From Dendrolimus kikuchii (Eukaryota > Arthropoda > Insecta > Lepidoptera > Lasiocampidae): a stretch of 64,000 nucleotides of DNA. How positions within the stretch are numbered: the stretch's first letter is position 1; each line of letters opens with the position of its first letter. The notes beneath the pieces were generated by a model. The model had not been told where the DNA came from and searched no databases. It saw nothing but the letters and a program-made list of their open reading frames with translations. Shown here in pieces: positions 1 through 11,827 of the stretch. The translations under genes were made by a program, and so were the position numbers. Location: the NCBI GenBank assembly GCA_019925095.2, contig CM034405.1:12487401-12551400 (forward strand). Direction: 5' to 3'.

Positions 1-487
1 TTGGTGAACAATAATTAAAACAGTGTAAATAAATTAATATAATATCGACAGATAAATCAGAATACTTTTATGAATAAACGGCCAAGTACGTGTCGAACTA
101 CACACATTAAAGGGTTCTGTAATAAAAACGAACGCCTACGGTTTTTAGCATTGGCTACGAAGCTTTAAATAGCATACTATCGAAAATATCCTGCATGTAA
201 AAAACTCCTCAAGGGATCCTGTTGAAATTACCTAAATTTTATTAAGAGTATTTTTAAAGTTCTATAACCTTAAATTGTTTCATATTTTTCTACATACGAG
301 TATATAGGTAGTTAAAAGTTTAGAGATTTTAGGTATGACACAATTTTTACGATTTTGGAAGATATATATCTTCACCTACTTAAATAAAACAGTAATTAAA
401 GAATATTCTGAGGATTTTTCAAAATCTGACTAACGATATCACAAACTATACTACCTACTATTGTAGTGTACTGTACTACTACCTACA
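1..487. other. No gene recognised; AT-rich flank
   Basis: AT-rich sequence without a convincing exon, motif or repeat that I recognise. It lies downstream of the 3' end of the minus-strand LINE. Missing exons of the minus-strand aldo-keto reductase that starts at 7654 could in principle lie here, but none was seen. Confidence 0.4.
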
Positions 488-2462
488 TGGAAAAAAAATA
501 GAATAGAATATACTTTATTGTACAAAAATGCAACATAAAATCAAGAACATTAATATACAAGTACAATCGGCGGTCTTATCCGCCATGGCGATTTCTTCCA
601 GACAACCTTTGGATGGAGTATAGAAGGACAACAAAAGTTGGTAGTTGCTATACCAGCACTTGTACAATAATTTAGTTTATTCATAATAATATATATTCAT
701 AATTCATAATAAAATATGATAATATATATACGTAAATAAATACACATATTATATTATATACATATAATAGAAAAGTAAACAATAACACTATAGCTTGAGG
801 TAGTAATCTTTAACTAATCTGTTAAAAGAAGGTAATGATCGTGTCTGCTTGATGTTAGTGCATTCCAGAGTTGAATGGCCTGGACGATAAAAGACTTGTT
901 GTAAAAACTGGTTCTGTTGACCGGCGTTTTCAGTTTCAAATTCTCTGACAATCTAAAGAATCTTGAATTACTGTAATTAAGGAACTGAAAGCGTTCCTTG
1001 AGATAATCAGGGGACTTGGGATTAAACAAAATGTTGTGAAGAAGAGACAGGATATGCGCATTCCGGTGAAGGCGGATGGGAAGCCACTTGAGTTTAATGC
1101 GAAATTCAGATATATGATCATATTTGCGTAGCCCAAATATGAAACGAATGCAAAGGTTTTGAAGCCGCTCAAGTTTATCAAGTTGATATTCTGCGAGGTC
1201 AAGATAGCTGACATCAGCGTAGTCGAGGATGGGAAGGAGAAAAGACTGAGCAAGTGAGGTCTTGGTGGTAAACGGTAAAAAGTTCCGTAAGCGCCTCAAA
1301 CTAGCAGCCCATGCAAACACTTTCGACTGACCTTTTGCACCTGTGGTCCCACGATAAGAATTTATCAAAATAAATGCCCAAGTTTTTTACAGTGTCACTG
1401 AAAGGAATTGAGACTCCATCAAACACAACAGAGGGTAAAGTAGACCATTGGATTTTCGACATCATTCGGGAGCTTTCTACAATAATAGCTTGTGTCTTCT
1501 TTGGATTGACAGTTAATCCATAAGATCTACTCCAGTCAGCTATGAATGACAAATTTGTATTTGTTGTGTCTACGGCACTAACAAGTCCCTCGATGGAGGT
1601 ATGAGTGTAGATTTGTAGATCATCGGAATAAAGGTGGTAGGAGCTTTGAAGTTGTTTGGAAATAGTATTAATAAAATAGCCAAAAGTAGAGGAAAAAGAA
1701 CGCCGCCCTGCGGTACACCAGCTGTTGTATACGACCAAGATGAAAACGAGTCGTCGATACGGATTCTATGCCGGCGACCATACAGGTAACTACGAAACCA
1801 CTCAATTACCGTTGGAGATATGTTGAGAGAGCATAGCACACCAAGCAGAATGTCGTAATCGACGGTATTAAACGAATTGCTGAAATCCAGCAAGGTAAGT
1901 ATGGTTACTTTGCCATCATCCATTGTTAGTCTTATATCCTCTGTGATTTTAACTAGTGTAGTGACAGTGCTGTGGCCAGGGCGAAAACCGGACTGATGAG
2001 GATTAAGGAGACAATTTTTATTGAGGAATATACTTAGTTGTTTGTGGACAAGACGTTCTAGGACTTTGGATAAAAAAGGAAGTATGGAAATGGGACGATA
2101 TTCAGAGAAGGAAGAGGGATTTGCTTTCTTTGGTATGGGAGTGATTAGAGCTTCTTTCCAGGAACTCGGGAAGGTACTGCTAGAGATAGAAAAGTTAAGG
2201 ATGTGAGATATGACAGGAAGTATTATATCCAGGATTGGAATGATCATGTTTCGGCTAACACCGTCACTGCCTATAGCTTTAGATGTAATTGATACTATAC
2301 TCTTTTCAACATCACAATTGGAGAACTGAGTAAAGACGAACGGTGTGTAGTCAGGTGTTGGTAATGAGGAAAGATATGTAAGTGTATTGTCTTTTGATGT
2401 CTGATCAATATTAGATGAGGTTATAAAATGATTAAGTAAGTTAACATCCACATATATATCAT
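488..2462 (-). mobile_element. Degraded non-LTR retrotransposon (CR1/jockey-like LINE)
   Basis: Minus-strand reverse transcriptase remnant read in three overlapping frames: 2451 to 1570 holds the fingers and palm (SDGVSRNMI, EYRPISILPFLSKVLERL, GFRPGHSTVTTL, DFSNSFNTVDYDIL, AGVPQGGVLFPLL); 1738 to 1301 continues with the catalytic box as YSDD (usually YADD) and VNPKKTQ; 1368 to 814 carries the thumb and C-terminal region (LDKLERLQNLCIRFIFG, LWNALTSS). The 3' end near 488 has an AATAAA and an A-rich tail on the minus strand. No endonuclease domain is seen, so the copy is 5'-truncated. The frame changes and altered catalytic box make it a pseudogene. Clade placement (CR1, Daphne or jockey) is from motif memory. 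Confidence 0.85.
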
Positions 2463-2590
2463 AGCCACCTTTAGATTTTAGTTATTTCGCGATTGCCCAC
2501 CATTGCATAGCGTTATGTAGACTAAACCTCCCTGTCAAACATCCATATCTAGTCTCTAGTCCCGATTTTAATAAATAAATAAATATATAT

Positions 2591-2913
2591 ATACATACAT
2601 ACATACATACATACATAACTTCACGCCAGTTCCCTTGCGGGGTAGGCACGAACAACAGAGTGCCATTTAGGCTTATTCTTACACACCTCACTTGCCTCTT
2701 TGACATTCATAACTCTTGTCATGCGCACTCGTCTGTTCTTAAGGCTCCTGACATCACCTTCTGCTAGTACACGATCAATTTGATCATGGAAGGTGTGTCG
2801 TGGCCTTCCACGACTTCTGCATCCATCCACTTTTGCATTGTATATCTGTTTAGTCATTCTTTCATCATGCATTCTTTCCACATGCCCGAACCACCGGAGC
2901 ATTCCTTTCCTTA

Positions 2914-2919
<6 letters not shown>
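2591..2919 (-). mobile_element. Short retroposon from a LINE 3' end (family A, copy 1)
   Basis: Minus-strand copy of a family present at least six times in the window. It encodes the C-terminal end of a non-LTR reverse transcriptase (motifs MLRWFGHVERMHDERMTKQ, GCRSRGRPRHTFHDQIDRVL, YPARELA-stop), then a short 3' end and a (TATG)n tail, seen on the plus strand as repeated CATA. 5'-truncated. It sits in TA-rich sequence next to the truncated mariner. Confidence 0.8.

Positions 2920-2950
<31 letters not shown>
2918..2950. repeat. (TA)n microsatellite
   Basis: Run of alternating TA between the retroposon copy and the truncated mariner. The mariner reading frame runs into it, giving a meaningless KYIYIY tail. 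Confidence 0.9.
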
Positions 2951-2953
<3 letters not shown>

Positions 2954-3660
2954 TAAAATCGGGACTAGACGACGGCCAGTCTTCAGCTCTGGTGAAGTCC
3001 GAAACGTTCGTTTCCAACCAAGACTGCGTGGACCGAGCTTTATGACCCGGCGCCGAGTCTTGCTGGAAGGACCATTCTTGGTTATTGAACATGGTGTTGT
3101 TAAGGGGCTTAACTACCTTCTCAAGAATGTTATCTTGATACACTTGTGCCGATGTTTTGATACCTTTTTCACAAAAATATGGCTCAGTCACTCCTTCATA
3201 TCTAACACCCCACCAAACCATCACTGAAGACGGATAATGCCCACGTTGCACTCTGTCGACTAATTGAGAAAGTTTCTTAGAGCTTTGAGCATAAATACGG
3301 TCATTTTGTTTGTTAAAATGTTGCTCAATTGTAAAAATTTTCTCATCCATAAACAAATTTTTTCTGTGACCTCCCTTTGCGTACCGCTTCAGTAGTTGTT
3401 TCAATTTTACCACCCTATTCTTTATTAAATTATGAGTTAAGAAATGACCAGTGCATCTCTTATAGGCTGCAAGTCCTAAGTGATCTTTTAAAATACGCGA
3501 CATGGTTCTAGGTGATATCTTCATCTCCCGAGATAAAATCTTTTGCTTTCGGACAGGATTTCTTCGAATTCTTTCCCTTACTGTTTTGACCACCTTTGTC
3601 GTACAAACACTACGCGGACGGCCAGATCTTTTTCTGTCACAAACAGAGGATTATTATGTT
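2951..3660 (-). pseudogene. Truncated maT-type (DD37D) mariner transposase
   Basis: Minus-strand Tc1/mariner transposase lacking both ends. Visible parts: helix-turn-helix region (RKQKILSREMKISPRTMSRIL), first acidic residue in LFMDEKIFTIEQ, the VMVWWGVRYEGVTEP block, second acidic residue in FQQDSAPGHKA, and then SSSPD just before the third. The frame then enters a TA microsatellite, so the C-terminus with the third catalytic Asp is lost. The N-terminal 100 residues or so are also missing, with a frameshift near 3600. It is closely related to the fuller copy at 34753..36043. Confidence 0.85.
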
Positions 3661-3789
3661 TTGAACAAAGACAAATACAACAAAAACATTCAAATATATT
3701 TTTTCAAGCTGGGAACGTTATATACATACGTTACGTTGTGTATTTTGTGTTCCTCCGTGTTGATTGCTGCCCAGCTGTCAAATATCAAA

Positions 3790-5433
3790 ATGCCTAAAGG
3801 ATCTGTTCTGAAAAGGCAGGCGAGAGTACTGGTGATCAAGGTTCGTAATTACTTTGAAGCAGAGTACCAAAATGGTGGCCCGCTATTACCACTGTCGCAA
3901 GTGCGAGAGCGTGTTGCGGCCGCATTAGGAATTAGTGGACTTACTGTTTCAAAAATTACTACTGAAGCTTACCTTACAAGCGGCATGCAGGAAAATAAGC
4001 TTCGTACGCCGAAGAAAAAACGCCAAACACGTCGTGTGACATCGGTTGACAACTTCGACGCTGACGCTATTCGCCGTCTTATATAATATATGACTATTAC
4101 TTGCGCAAAGAAATTCCAACACTTAAAAAATTTGTTGTTTCTTTATGTAAATGTGGGTTGTTCCATGGCCAAAAATCGTCATTAAGCTTGGTTTTGAAAG
4201 AAATTGGATTTTCTTATAAAAAATCCGACAAACGTAAAATATTGATAGAGCGTCACGAAGTTGCTATGGCTCGCTGCGAATTTTTGATCGAAGCCAAAAA
4301 GATATCAGATTGGTCAAATGTTATTTTCACTGACGAGACTTGGTTAAATGCAAACCACACAGTATCTAAGAACTGGACTGACGACACCGCCGCTTCCACT
4401 AGTTTATTGCCAATGGGAAAAGGTGAACGCCTTATCATATCATATCATTCGTGCAGAAACGGAAAAAGAATACAATTTCCTGCGGCCGAGCGGTCTGTCT
4501 TAAGAGGCGACAAAACAACCCACAGCCAGGTGGTAGGGTATTTGCCCGATTGGATGGCTACCACCCCTGGTCTAGAGTGTGCCGCCATAACAATCTTGAG
4601 TTGTGTTCCGGCATTAGCGACCAGGTTCCAGTCTCCCTTAAGAGAGCAGCAGCGCATTTGTAGCACCTTTAGTGTTGCAAATGTCTTTAGGCGATGATAA
4701 CCGCTTTCCAACAAGTGGGCCGTCTGCCTGTCTGCTGAACTCCTGCAATAAAAAAAAGGCCATGCAGGGTCTACGAAAGGATTCGTGTCAGATGCTTTAC
4801 TGGCCTTTAAATCCAAGAAAACAGTGGACTACCACGAGGAAATGAACGTGGAGATTTACGAAGGATGGTTTAAAGAAATGGTGCAATCTCTGGAAGAACC
4901 GTCGATAATTATTATGGACAACGCTACATATCACTCCAGACAAATTGATAAAATGCCGACGCAGGCCAATAAAAAACAAGTAATAATTGACTAGCTCCAA
5001 CGTCATGGCGAAAATGTGGATAATACTTTATTAAAAGTACAATTAGTGAATATTTTAAAATCGAAAAAAGCCTCCCTAAAAGATATATTACCGACGAAAT
5101 AGCTGCCAAATGTGGTCATTGGGTTCTTCGATTTCCGCCGTATCATTGCCAGTACAATGCTATAGAACTAATATGGGCACAAATCAAAGGACCCGCCGCT
5201 CGAAACAATACCCATCCCCCTTTTACGGCAAACAAGATGTTAGATTTATTAAAAAATGCATGTGTGGAAGTAACCGCCGAACACTGGGAAAAATTGTGAG
5301 AAGAACCCAAAACATTATAGCGTCGGATTGGGAAACTCATGTGGCATTCGATAATATAGAAGTACAGAAACTTATAATAAATGTTGGGGAGAGTTCATCG
5401 AGTGACAGTGTCGATTCATCAGATTTTGATTAA
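3790..5433 (+). pseudogene. IS630-like DDE transposase pseudogene split by a retroposon
   Basis: Plus-strand transposase relic. The N-terminal part begins near MPKGSVLKRQARVLV (3790) with a helix-turn-helix-like segment (VRERVAAALGISGLTVSKI). Further pieces read SYKKSDKRKILIERHEVAM, VIFTDETWLNANHTVSKNW (first Asp), then after the insertion at 4449..4757 GFVSDALLAFKSKK, SIIIMDNATYHSR (second Asp), PPYHCQYNAIELIWAQIKG (catalytic Glu) and an acidic C-terminus ending SSSDSVDSSDFD with a stop at 5433. Several frameshifts and stops separate the pieces. It belongs with IS630/Tc1-type DDE transposases ending in Glu, distinct from the neighbouring DD37D mariner. Confidence 0.75.
4449..4757 (+). mobile_element. 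Short retroposon (family B, copy A)
   Basis: About 0.3 kb, starting near CGTGCAGAAACGG and ending CTGCAATAAAAAAAA. It interrupts the transposase reading frame: upstream protein stops at GERLII and resumes as HAGSTKGFVSDALL after the A-tail. The 3' 100 bp match the 3' end of the jockey-like LINE at 13600..16335. Five other copies occur in the window. Confidence 0.8.
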
Positions 5434-5867
5434 AATAAATAAATAAAGAATCAACATAATATAATTACATCTTGTAATGAAATCTAATATTAGTTAATAA
5501 ATTTGTACAAAATTATCCGGCAATAGTTTAAGTTTCTTACACTTTGTAAAAAAATATCGGGTCTGTTATCGTGTTACGTTTATTGAAAGCTCCATCCCTA
5601 TCAGTTTCTCCGACTCTGCTATGACCTTGTACGTGCGTAAGCATCATATTTTTTATTAAATAATGTATACATAATGTAAAAAAGACGCTCGTTCAAGTTT
5701 CCACAGGAACTGTCATCGAGAAAATAAAGAAATGGAAATAGTATAGTTTATGAAAATAGTAATTTAAATATAATTATAGATTGACAGACGTCAAGACGAA
5801 AACATAATGGATCCTTAAAAAGTTACAGGGCAAACAACTAGATCTATACTAATACTATGAACTAGCT

Positions 5868-6240
5868 GTGCCCGCGACTTCACTCGCGCGAATTTTTTTT
5901 CGCGGAATCCTAATTTTGAAAGTTGCCTAAATTATTCCTTATAATATCAGCTATCTGCCAGTGAAGTCCCGGCAAAATTGGTCCAGTTGTTTCAGAGATT
6001 AGCAGGAACAAATGGTTTCAAGTTGTTTTGCGCGGAACCCTAAAAAAAAATAGCCTAAGTTACACTTTATAATATCAGTAATCTACCAGTGAACGTTACG
6101 TCAAAATCGCTTCAGACGTTTCAGAAATTAGCTGGAACATCCAAACTGACAGACAGACAGATAAAAATTCTAAAAATTACTTTTTCGGAATCTCCTGGTC
6201 CGATTTTTCACATTTTTATTTTAACGTTATAAACAGACAC
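5868..6240 (+). repeat. Interspersed repeat with CGGAATCTCCTGGTCC 3' region
   Basis: Begins near GCTGTGCCCGCGACTTC and contains two partly repeated blocks (ATCAGCTATCTGCCAGTGAAG and ATCAGTAATCTACCAGTGAA). It ends with CAGACAGACAG, ATTCTAAAAATTAC and the CGGAATCTCCTGG segment. A related copy lies at 12848..13125. It resembles non-coding 3' regions of lepidopteran retroelements; class not settled. Confidence 0.6.
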
Positions 6241-6249
6241 TTAATTTTT

Positions 6250-6484
6250 TTTATATGTATGTATGCATAGAAGATGCTGCGACAGTTTGGATAAACGTTT
6301 GTTGTTCAATCACGCCAAAACGCGTGAACGGATCAGGATGAAATTTGGCACAAAGATAGATTATGGTCTGGAATAGCACATAGGCTACCTTTGATTCTGG
6401 AAAAATGTACGGTTCCCGTGGGATAGAATATGATAGAGGATGAAATTACATTAACGTGAGCGAAGCCGCGGGCAAAAGCAAGTG
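6250..6484 (+). repeat. Interspersed repeat ending GCGAAGCCGCGGGCAAAAGC
   Basis: Non-coding block with a phrase common in lepidopteran repeats (GAACGGATCAGGATGAAATTTGGCA, then GTGAGCGAAGCCGCGGGCAAAAGCAAGT). The GC-rich inverted repeat near the end followed by a short tail recalls a Helitron 3' end. No protein is encoded. Confidence 0.45.
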
Positions 6485-7159
6485 TTAAATATTATAATAG
6501 GTACTAAATTAAACTGTACTATTTCTCACGAGTCCGTTATTATAATAGAGTTAAATTCAGGAAATGACGTGTGTTCATTCTGATATTTTTTCTAGTCGTT
6601 CAAGTAAGTGGAAAAAATAACCTTGTACCGTTTAACCTTTGCAGAAAAGTTATTATGTTCGATTGGCGAACAATTACTGATGTTATGAATTTAATTTGGT
6701 TATAACATTTGATAGATACAATATGTAATAATAATTGATATAGGATGATATGATAATTCCTGGATATAAAAATGATAAAGTATGCAAAATCTTTTAAAAC
6801 AGTGGGTATAATATTGTTTTAATCTTCGCAATTGAAATTGAAAACAAATTATTAGAGCTTTCCTGGATACTTCGCTTGAGTGAAGTTTGTATCCCGCGGA
6901 AACGAACCCATTAAACCTGGGGTAAAACTTTTACATATTCATCGCCGTTATCGAAAGTACCTAATATATTATATCTTCAAAACAATCCTAAGCTACAAGT
7001 AATACATTTTGAATACCGAAGGTGCCGGTGGTGTAATATATTACATGTTACGATAAAAATTTCATAATAATCGCTATATTCTTAAGGCAGTGAAAAACAA
7101 ACAAAATAATATATAATGTTATTTTCAAAAATAAAAAGTATGTTGTATGTACATACATT

Positions 7160-7174
7160 GAAAATTCTATAAAA

Positions 7175-7271
<97 letters not shown>
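7160..7271. repeat. (TA)n microsatellite
   Basis: About 100 bp of alternating TA with one GTG interruption near 7213. The surrounding 6485..7582 holds no recognised gene. Confidence 0.95.
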
Positions 7272-7273
<2 letters not shown>

Positions 7274-7582
7274 CACAACACAACTAATATTTCTGGCATA
7301 AATATATTGATAGAAATGACTAATTATTTTCGTTGTAAGATATATTCAACTATTGTCTCATAATTATATTCTTAACACAATATATTCTTATAATTAAAAT
7401 ATATATTCTTATAAATATTATATATTCTTAGCACGTCTCTTTTTCCATGTTTAGAACTGCTGTATTCACACTTTTAGGAATAAGTAGTTTCTAAAATGTC
7501 ATAAATAATCAACTGTATTAACGGTTGTTTTCCGCTGTTTAAAATAAAAAAAAAATATTTATATATATTAAATAGTACTTAC

Positions 7583-7654
7583 TTGCCAAGTCCCAAATCC
7601 TATACGCGGCATCCGATCTCCGCCTTCCAAAGTATAATATTCTGGAATAGACAT
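7583..7654 (-). CDS. Aldo-keto reductase, first coding exon (partial gene)
   Basis: Reading the minus strand, an ATG at 7654 opens 24 codons (MSIPEYYTLEGGDRMP then RIGFGTWQ) that end at a consensus donor (CAA|GTAAGT). The MPRIGFGTWQ motif is the N-terminal beta-strand of aldo-keto reductases. The intron position, directly after GTWQ, is identical to that of the complete reductase gene at 57410..62849. A TATA box lies 74 bp upstream. No downstream exon was found between here and the left edge, so the gene probably continues beyond it. An isolated duplicated exon is the alternative. The enzyme would reduce carbonyls with NADPH. Confidence 0.75.
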
Positions 7655-7727
7655 ATTTCAACTAAAACTCCACGGACTAATTCACTGAGCCTACTTCAGT
7701 TTCTGTGAGGAGAATGAGCAGTTTGTT

Positions 7728-7733
7728 TTTATA
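7728..7733 (-). promoter_or_regulatory. TATA box of the minus-strand aldo-keto reductase
   Basis: Minus strand reads GTATAAAAAC, about 74 bp upstream of the ATG at 7654. A start of transcription about 30 bp downstream, near 7703, would give a leader of roughly 50 nt. Confidence 0.5.
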
Positions 7734-8141
7734 CAAGACTTGATTTTGTTTAGTCCGGTTGTTTATTGAGACGCGGAGAAAAACACAATGGCAGCGAGAG
7801 GCGCTTGACCAACGAAGGTTGTTGGGCGTCTGAACCACAGACACCCAACAAACAACCTTGATTGCCACATTTTAAGAAAGGGTTATGGTATTGGTTTGCT
7901 GTCTGAATATTCTGTTTCAAATGTTCTTAATTAATATGTGTTGAATATTAATACATACTACATATGTCAACTTACGCGTTAATCGATTTATTTATTTACT
8001 AATATTATTTTTATATATATATATCCATATATACACAGAAATTACTGTAATTATTAATACAAAGTAATACAAAGAAAATGTAACCTTAACTAAACCTAAT
8101 TAATTAAATATTCGAAATCGTATAAACTAAACGTATAATAA

Positions 8142-9361
8142 TCCCTATTAATATTATAAATGCGAAAGTAACTCTGTCTGTCTGTCTGATCCGTTTTCAC
8201 GGAAAACTACTGGACCGATTTGGCTGAAACTCAGTATATATATATATTTTCGATGCCGAGGATGAACATAGGATACTTTTTATCCCGAAAAATGGGATAT
8301 TTTCTGGGATAAAAATATATTTGTCTGTTTGTTTGTTATGCTTTTACGGAAAAACTACTGGACCGATTTGGCTGAAAATCGGTATATATGTAATTTTGAT
8401 ACCGAGGGTGGACAAGGGATATTTTTCATCCCGGATAATGGGATAGATTTTGGGATAGATTTATGTAAAGGTTATCCCAAAAGTGGGATAGGTTTTGATT
8501 GGTTTTGTGATTTGCCATTTTCATCATTTTGGTTATTTTGTGCTTTTTGTCCGTTTTGCTCTTTTTATCCTTTTTGCTCTTTTTCTCCTTTTTGATCTTT
8601 TTATCCTTCTTGCTCTTTTTGTCCTTTTTGCTTTTTTGACCTTTTTGCTCTTTTTGTCCTTTTTGATCTTTTTGTCCATTTGGCTCTTTTGCTCTTTGTA
8701 TCCTTTTTGATCGTTTTGTCCATTTTGCTCTTTTTCTCTTTTGATATTTTTGAACTTTTTGTCCTTTTTGTCCATTTTGCTCTTTTTTGTCCTTTTCGTC
8801 CATTTTGCTCTTTTGTCCTTTTTGTCCATTTTGCTCTTTTTGCTCGTTCTTGTCCTTTTTGTGCATTGTGCTCTTTTGCTCTTTTTGACAATTTCGGTCT
8901 TTTTGCCCTTTTTGTCCATTTTGATCTTTTTTCTCCTTTGCTCCTTTTGCTCTTTTTGTCCCTTTTGATTTTTTGTCCTTTTGCTGTTTTTGTCCTTTTT
9001 GTCATTTTTGTAGTTTTCATTCACGGGGGATAGATAAATAAAACTAGGACGGTTTGAAATAGAGGATGAAAGTTTGGATGAGACCAATCATTTCTCAAGT
9101 TCATAGATATAAAAATTCATCGTCTATAAAAATGCGATAGTAACTCGATATGTCTTTCTGTTAAGTTATCGGAAAACACTGGGAATATACTCATGCCCTG
9201 AGGTCGGATAGTTTACGATATAAAATTAAGTGAATTTCTCGGGTGCAAATGGCACTAACATAAAAATGTTGTACAATGTAACCTGTATTAACGCCTGCTC
9301 TGTGAAACAAGAAGCATAAACTAGAGGTCAACCCGCGGCGCAGCCGCGAGGTAAACTCTAG
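8142..9361 (+). mobile_element. Helitron copy 1, non-autonomous, with internal minisatellite
   Basis: Starts TCCCTATTAATATTATAAATG right after an A. It ends with a GC-rich hairpin (CCCGCGGCGCAGCCGCGAGG) and CTAG before a T, as expected for A/T insertion by Helitrons. Inside are repeated GGACCGATTTGGCTGAAA blocks, GGGATA-rich sequence and a long minisatellite. No Rep/helicase is encoded. Related copies lie at 27699..28775, 33583..34659 and 53470..54050. Confidence 0.85.
8525..9012 (+). repeat. Minisatellite of TTTTTGTCC/TTTTTGCTC units in Helitron 1
   Basis: Roughly 50 nine- to ten-base units of the form TTTTTGTCC, TTTTTGCTC and TTTTTGATC. Because the unit is about nine bases and contains few stops, long frames open on both strands: Lys-rich on minus, Phe/Leu-rich on plus. 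These are low-complexity products of the repeat, so I call no gene here. Confidence 0.9.
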
Positions 9362-10088
9362 TGATATATAATAAAACGTTATAAAATTGAAGCCTTACAA
9401 CTTAGGTATATAGAATTGAATAAAAAAATAAATATACGTTCCTGCGACACCTCAAGCATTAGATTTTATTAGTTATATTGAATTTAATACCTTGAATTTT
9501 TTTAGAATTTCCCACTTCACAGTTCAATAGTTACGAGATCACACTTTTTATGACTTTGAACCAAATATTTCCCTAACTGTTAACTTCAATAAAAAAGTAA
9601 TTAAGCTATATTGTTGTAAATTTTCAAGATCTATTTGAAGATACTCAGACGTCTACCTATATAAATTGGATTTCATCACAAAGTTATATATATGACAACT
9701 GCTGCTAATATTTAGTTATAAGAGATTTAACTAACATTATTCTGTAATGGCACATAGAATAAACCTTAAACACCCGAGAATAATAACTAAAACTATATGA
9801 CAGACATGAATACACAGGCTCTAAGACATAGGATGCCTGGCCCCTTGTATTAATTGTTCGTAGTATTTCAGTATTTAACCTGTATTTCTTCTTTCAATAA
9901 AATTTCATTTGATTTCCAAGCGTTACTTATTGTTTTGAAGAAATATACTTTGCCAACTATTGAAAAAAACATGTCATATACATAGATGATCATACAGATT
10001 AATATAACCTTTTTATTACAGTTCTATTTTTGACAAGAAGGCTACGGAATTTAAAAAATAACCAAATAAGTAATAGGTATCACCTAAT

Positions 10089-10503
10089 TTTTATGTTCTA
10101 TGAATTTTCCATATAAATGACTAAATACTGTTAATAAATACTTTACTTACTATAATCTTCCGAAATGCATAGCACAGATGAATGTTCCAAAATAATGAAA
10201 TTAACAACACAATTTTACGATCGATTGTTTTATGTTCTATGAATTTTCCGTATAGATTACTAAATACTGTTAATAAATACTTTACTTACTATAATCTTCC
10301 GAAATGCATAGCACAGATGAATATTCCAAAAATAATGAAATTAACAACACAATTTTACGACCGATTGTTTTATGTTCTATGAATTTTCCGTATAGATTAC
10401 TAAATACTGTTAATAAATACTTTACTTACTATAATCTTCCGAAATGCATAGCACAGATGAATATTCCAAAAATAATGGAATTAACAACACAATTTTACGA
10501 TTG
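10089..10503. repeat. Three tandem copies of a ~140-bp unit
   Basis: The phrase TATGTTCTATGAATTTTCC recurs at 10092, 10231 and 10371, giving periods of 139 and 140 bp. Each unit runs through ATAATCTTCCGAAATGCATAGC to CACAATTTTACGA. Copies differ by only a few substitutions, which suggests a recent tandem duplication. The short frames across it are not genes. Confidence 0.95.
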
Positions 10504-11827
10504 GTTGGATGCATTTTGCAACATCTGCTGACGGCAATCGGCTAATCTGCAAGCAATAATCGTGGTGCTTTTGTAATACGTTATTTGTAGTGAACATGCA
10601 CATAATTACATCCTGGTCTATTCTTTGTGTCACAATGTTTAACAATAAAATAATGTGGTACTTAAGATAGACAATGTTACGGGATAATTATGCACAAATA
10701 ACAATTGTCATGAATCAAGCAAGGCAGCACAGAATGTGCATTCATAAAAGGTATCTCACATTTTCGTATGTGTGGTTGAGTGTCCGGTTTATAGTTTATT
10801 GATCTAAACGTGTGGTGTGGTTTTAATTTATACCTTCGCTTGCCGACCTGTTTAGTTCTCTATCTGCCGCACCTAGAGAGCTTAAAAAAGACTATGTTGA
10901 ATCTATCTGAAGCTTTTGTTAAATAATTTATTGCATTCTTATAGGCTAGAAGTGTTAAAACAATTTATATGCATGTATGTGTGTGCATATCAGCTGTAAT
11001 TATTCCTAAGTACCCCGTAAATAATACAAATCCATAAATTATGTGTATGTAGGCATCAAAATAACCTTATGAGAAAGTACTACTAAAATATTCGAAATAG
11101 CAAAAAAGTTTTTGGAGTACTGTAGTAGTCAGTGAAAACTTCATCCGGATCCCAAGTGATCCGTTGGGATATATGAGTTATTTTCAATTAAACTCTTTTT
11201 TGGCCTCCAACCACAGGCAAATCACATTAACAGCCAACGATGGTCATATCCACGAAGCCCTTCACTTCGCCGATTCCTATATCATACTCACCGTTTATTT
11301 GCCTTACTCTCGGTTAAAATTTGACATAAGTTCCATACAATTAATGTCAAAATTCAACCGATAATTGGGCAAGTCACGAATGAATAGAATAGGAACTTAG
11401 ACTTAGTGAACTGAAATGCGCCTCTCCGGTTTTTTAGAAATCATCAACTGACCCTTTATATTTCAAGGTAAGCAAGTTACGCTTGTGTTATGGGTAACGT
11501 ACTATATAAGTATGTATGTATAATAGACTAATCTGAAGTTGATCACAAACCAAAGTAAATGACATTACGAAATTGACACTGCCGGGAATGACACCCAGGC
11601 CCCTAGCGATTTATTAAAAACGAGCCAGCACCTAGCCTAATAAACTTAGGTTTCTAGAATAAAGTTATTCATAATGTCTAGATAGACAACACTTTTCACT
11701 CAACAAAACAATAAAAAGAAATACAATTAAAAAAAGGGCCAGTTACAATACTTTCTTGCTAAAACAAATGTTTGTAATCTAATATAATTATTAAGTAGTT
11801 TTAAAAACACTAGAAGTTATAACATAC
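10504..11827. other. No gene recognised
   Basis: AT-rich sequence with scattered short open frames and no recognisable domain, splice-bounded exon or clear repeat. Confidence 0.4.

Noticed and set aside
8426..9087. Long Lys-rich and Phe/Leu-rich open frames (up to 184 codons) on both strands
   Set aside because: They are created by the nine-base minisatellite, occur in several frames at once and have no domain; the shared frame before the array is listed only as something to test.
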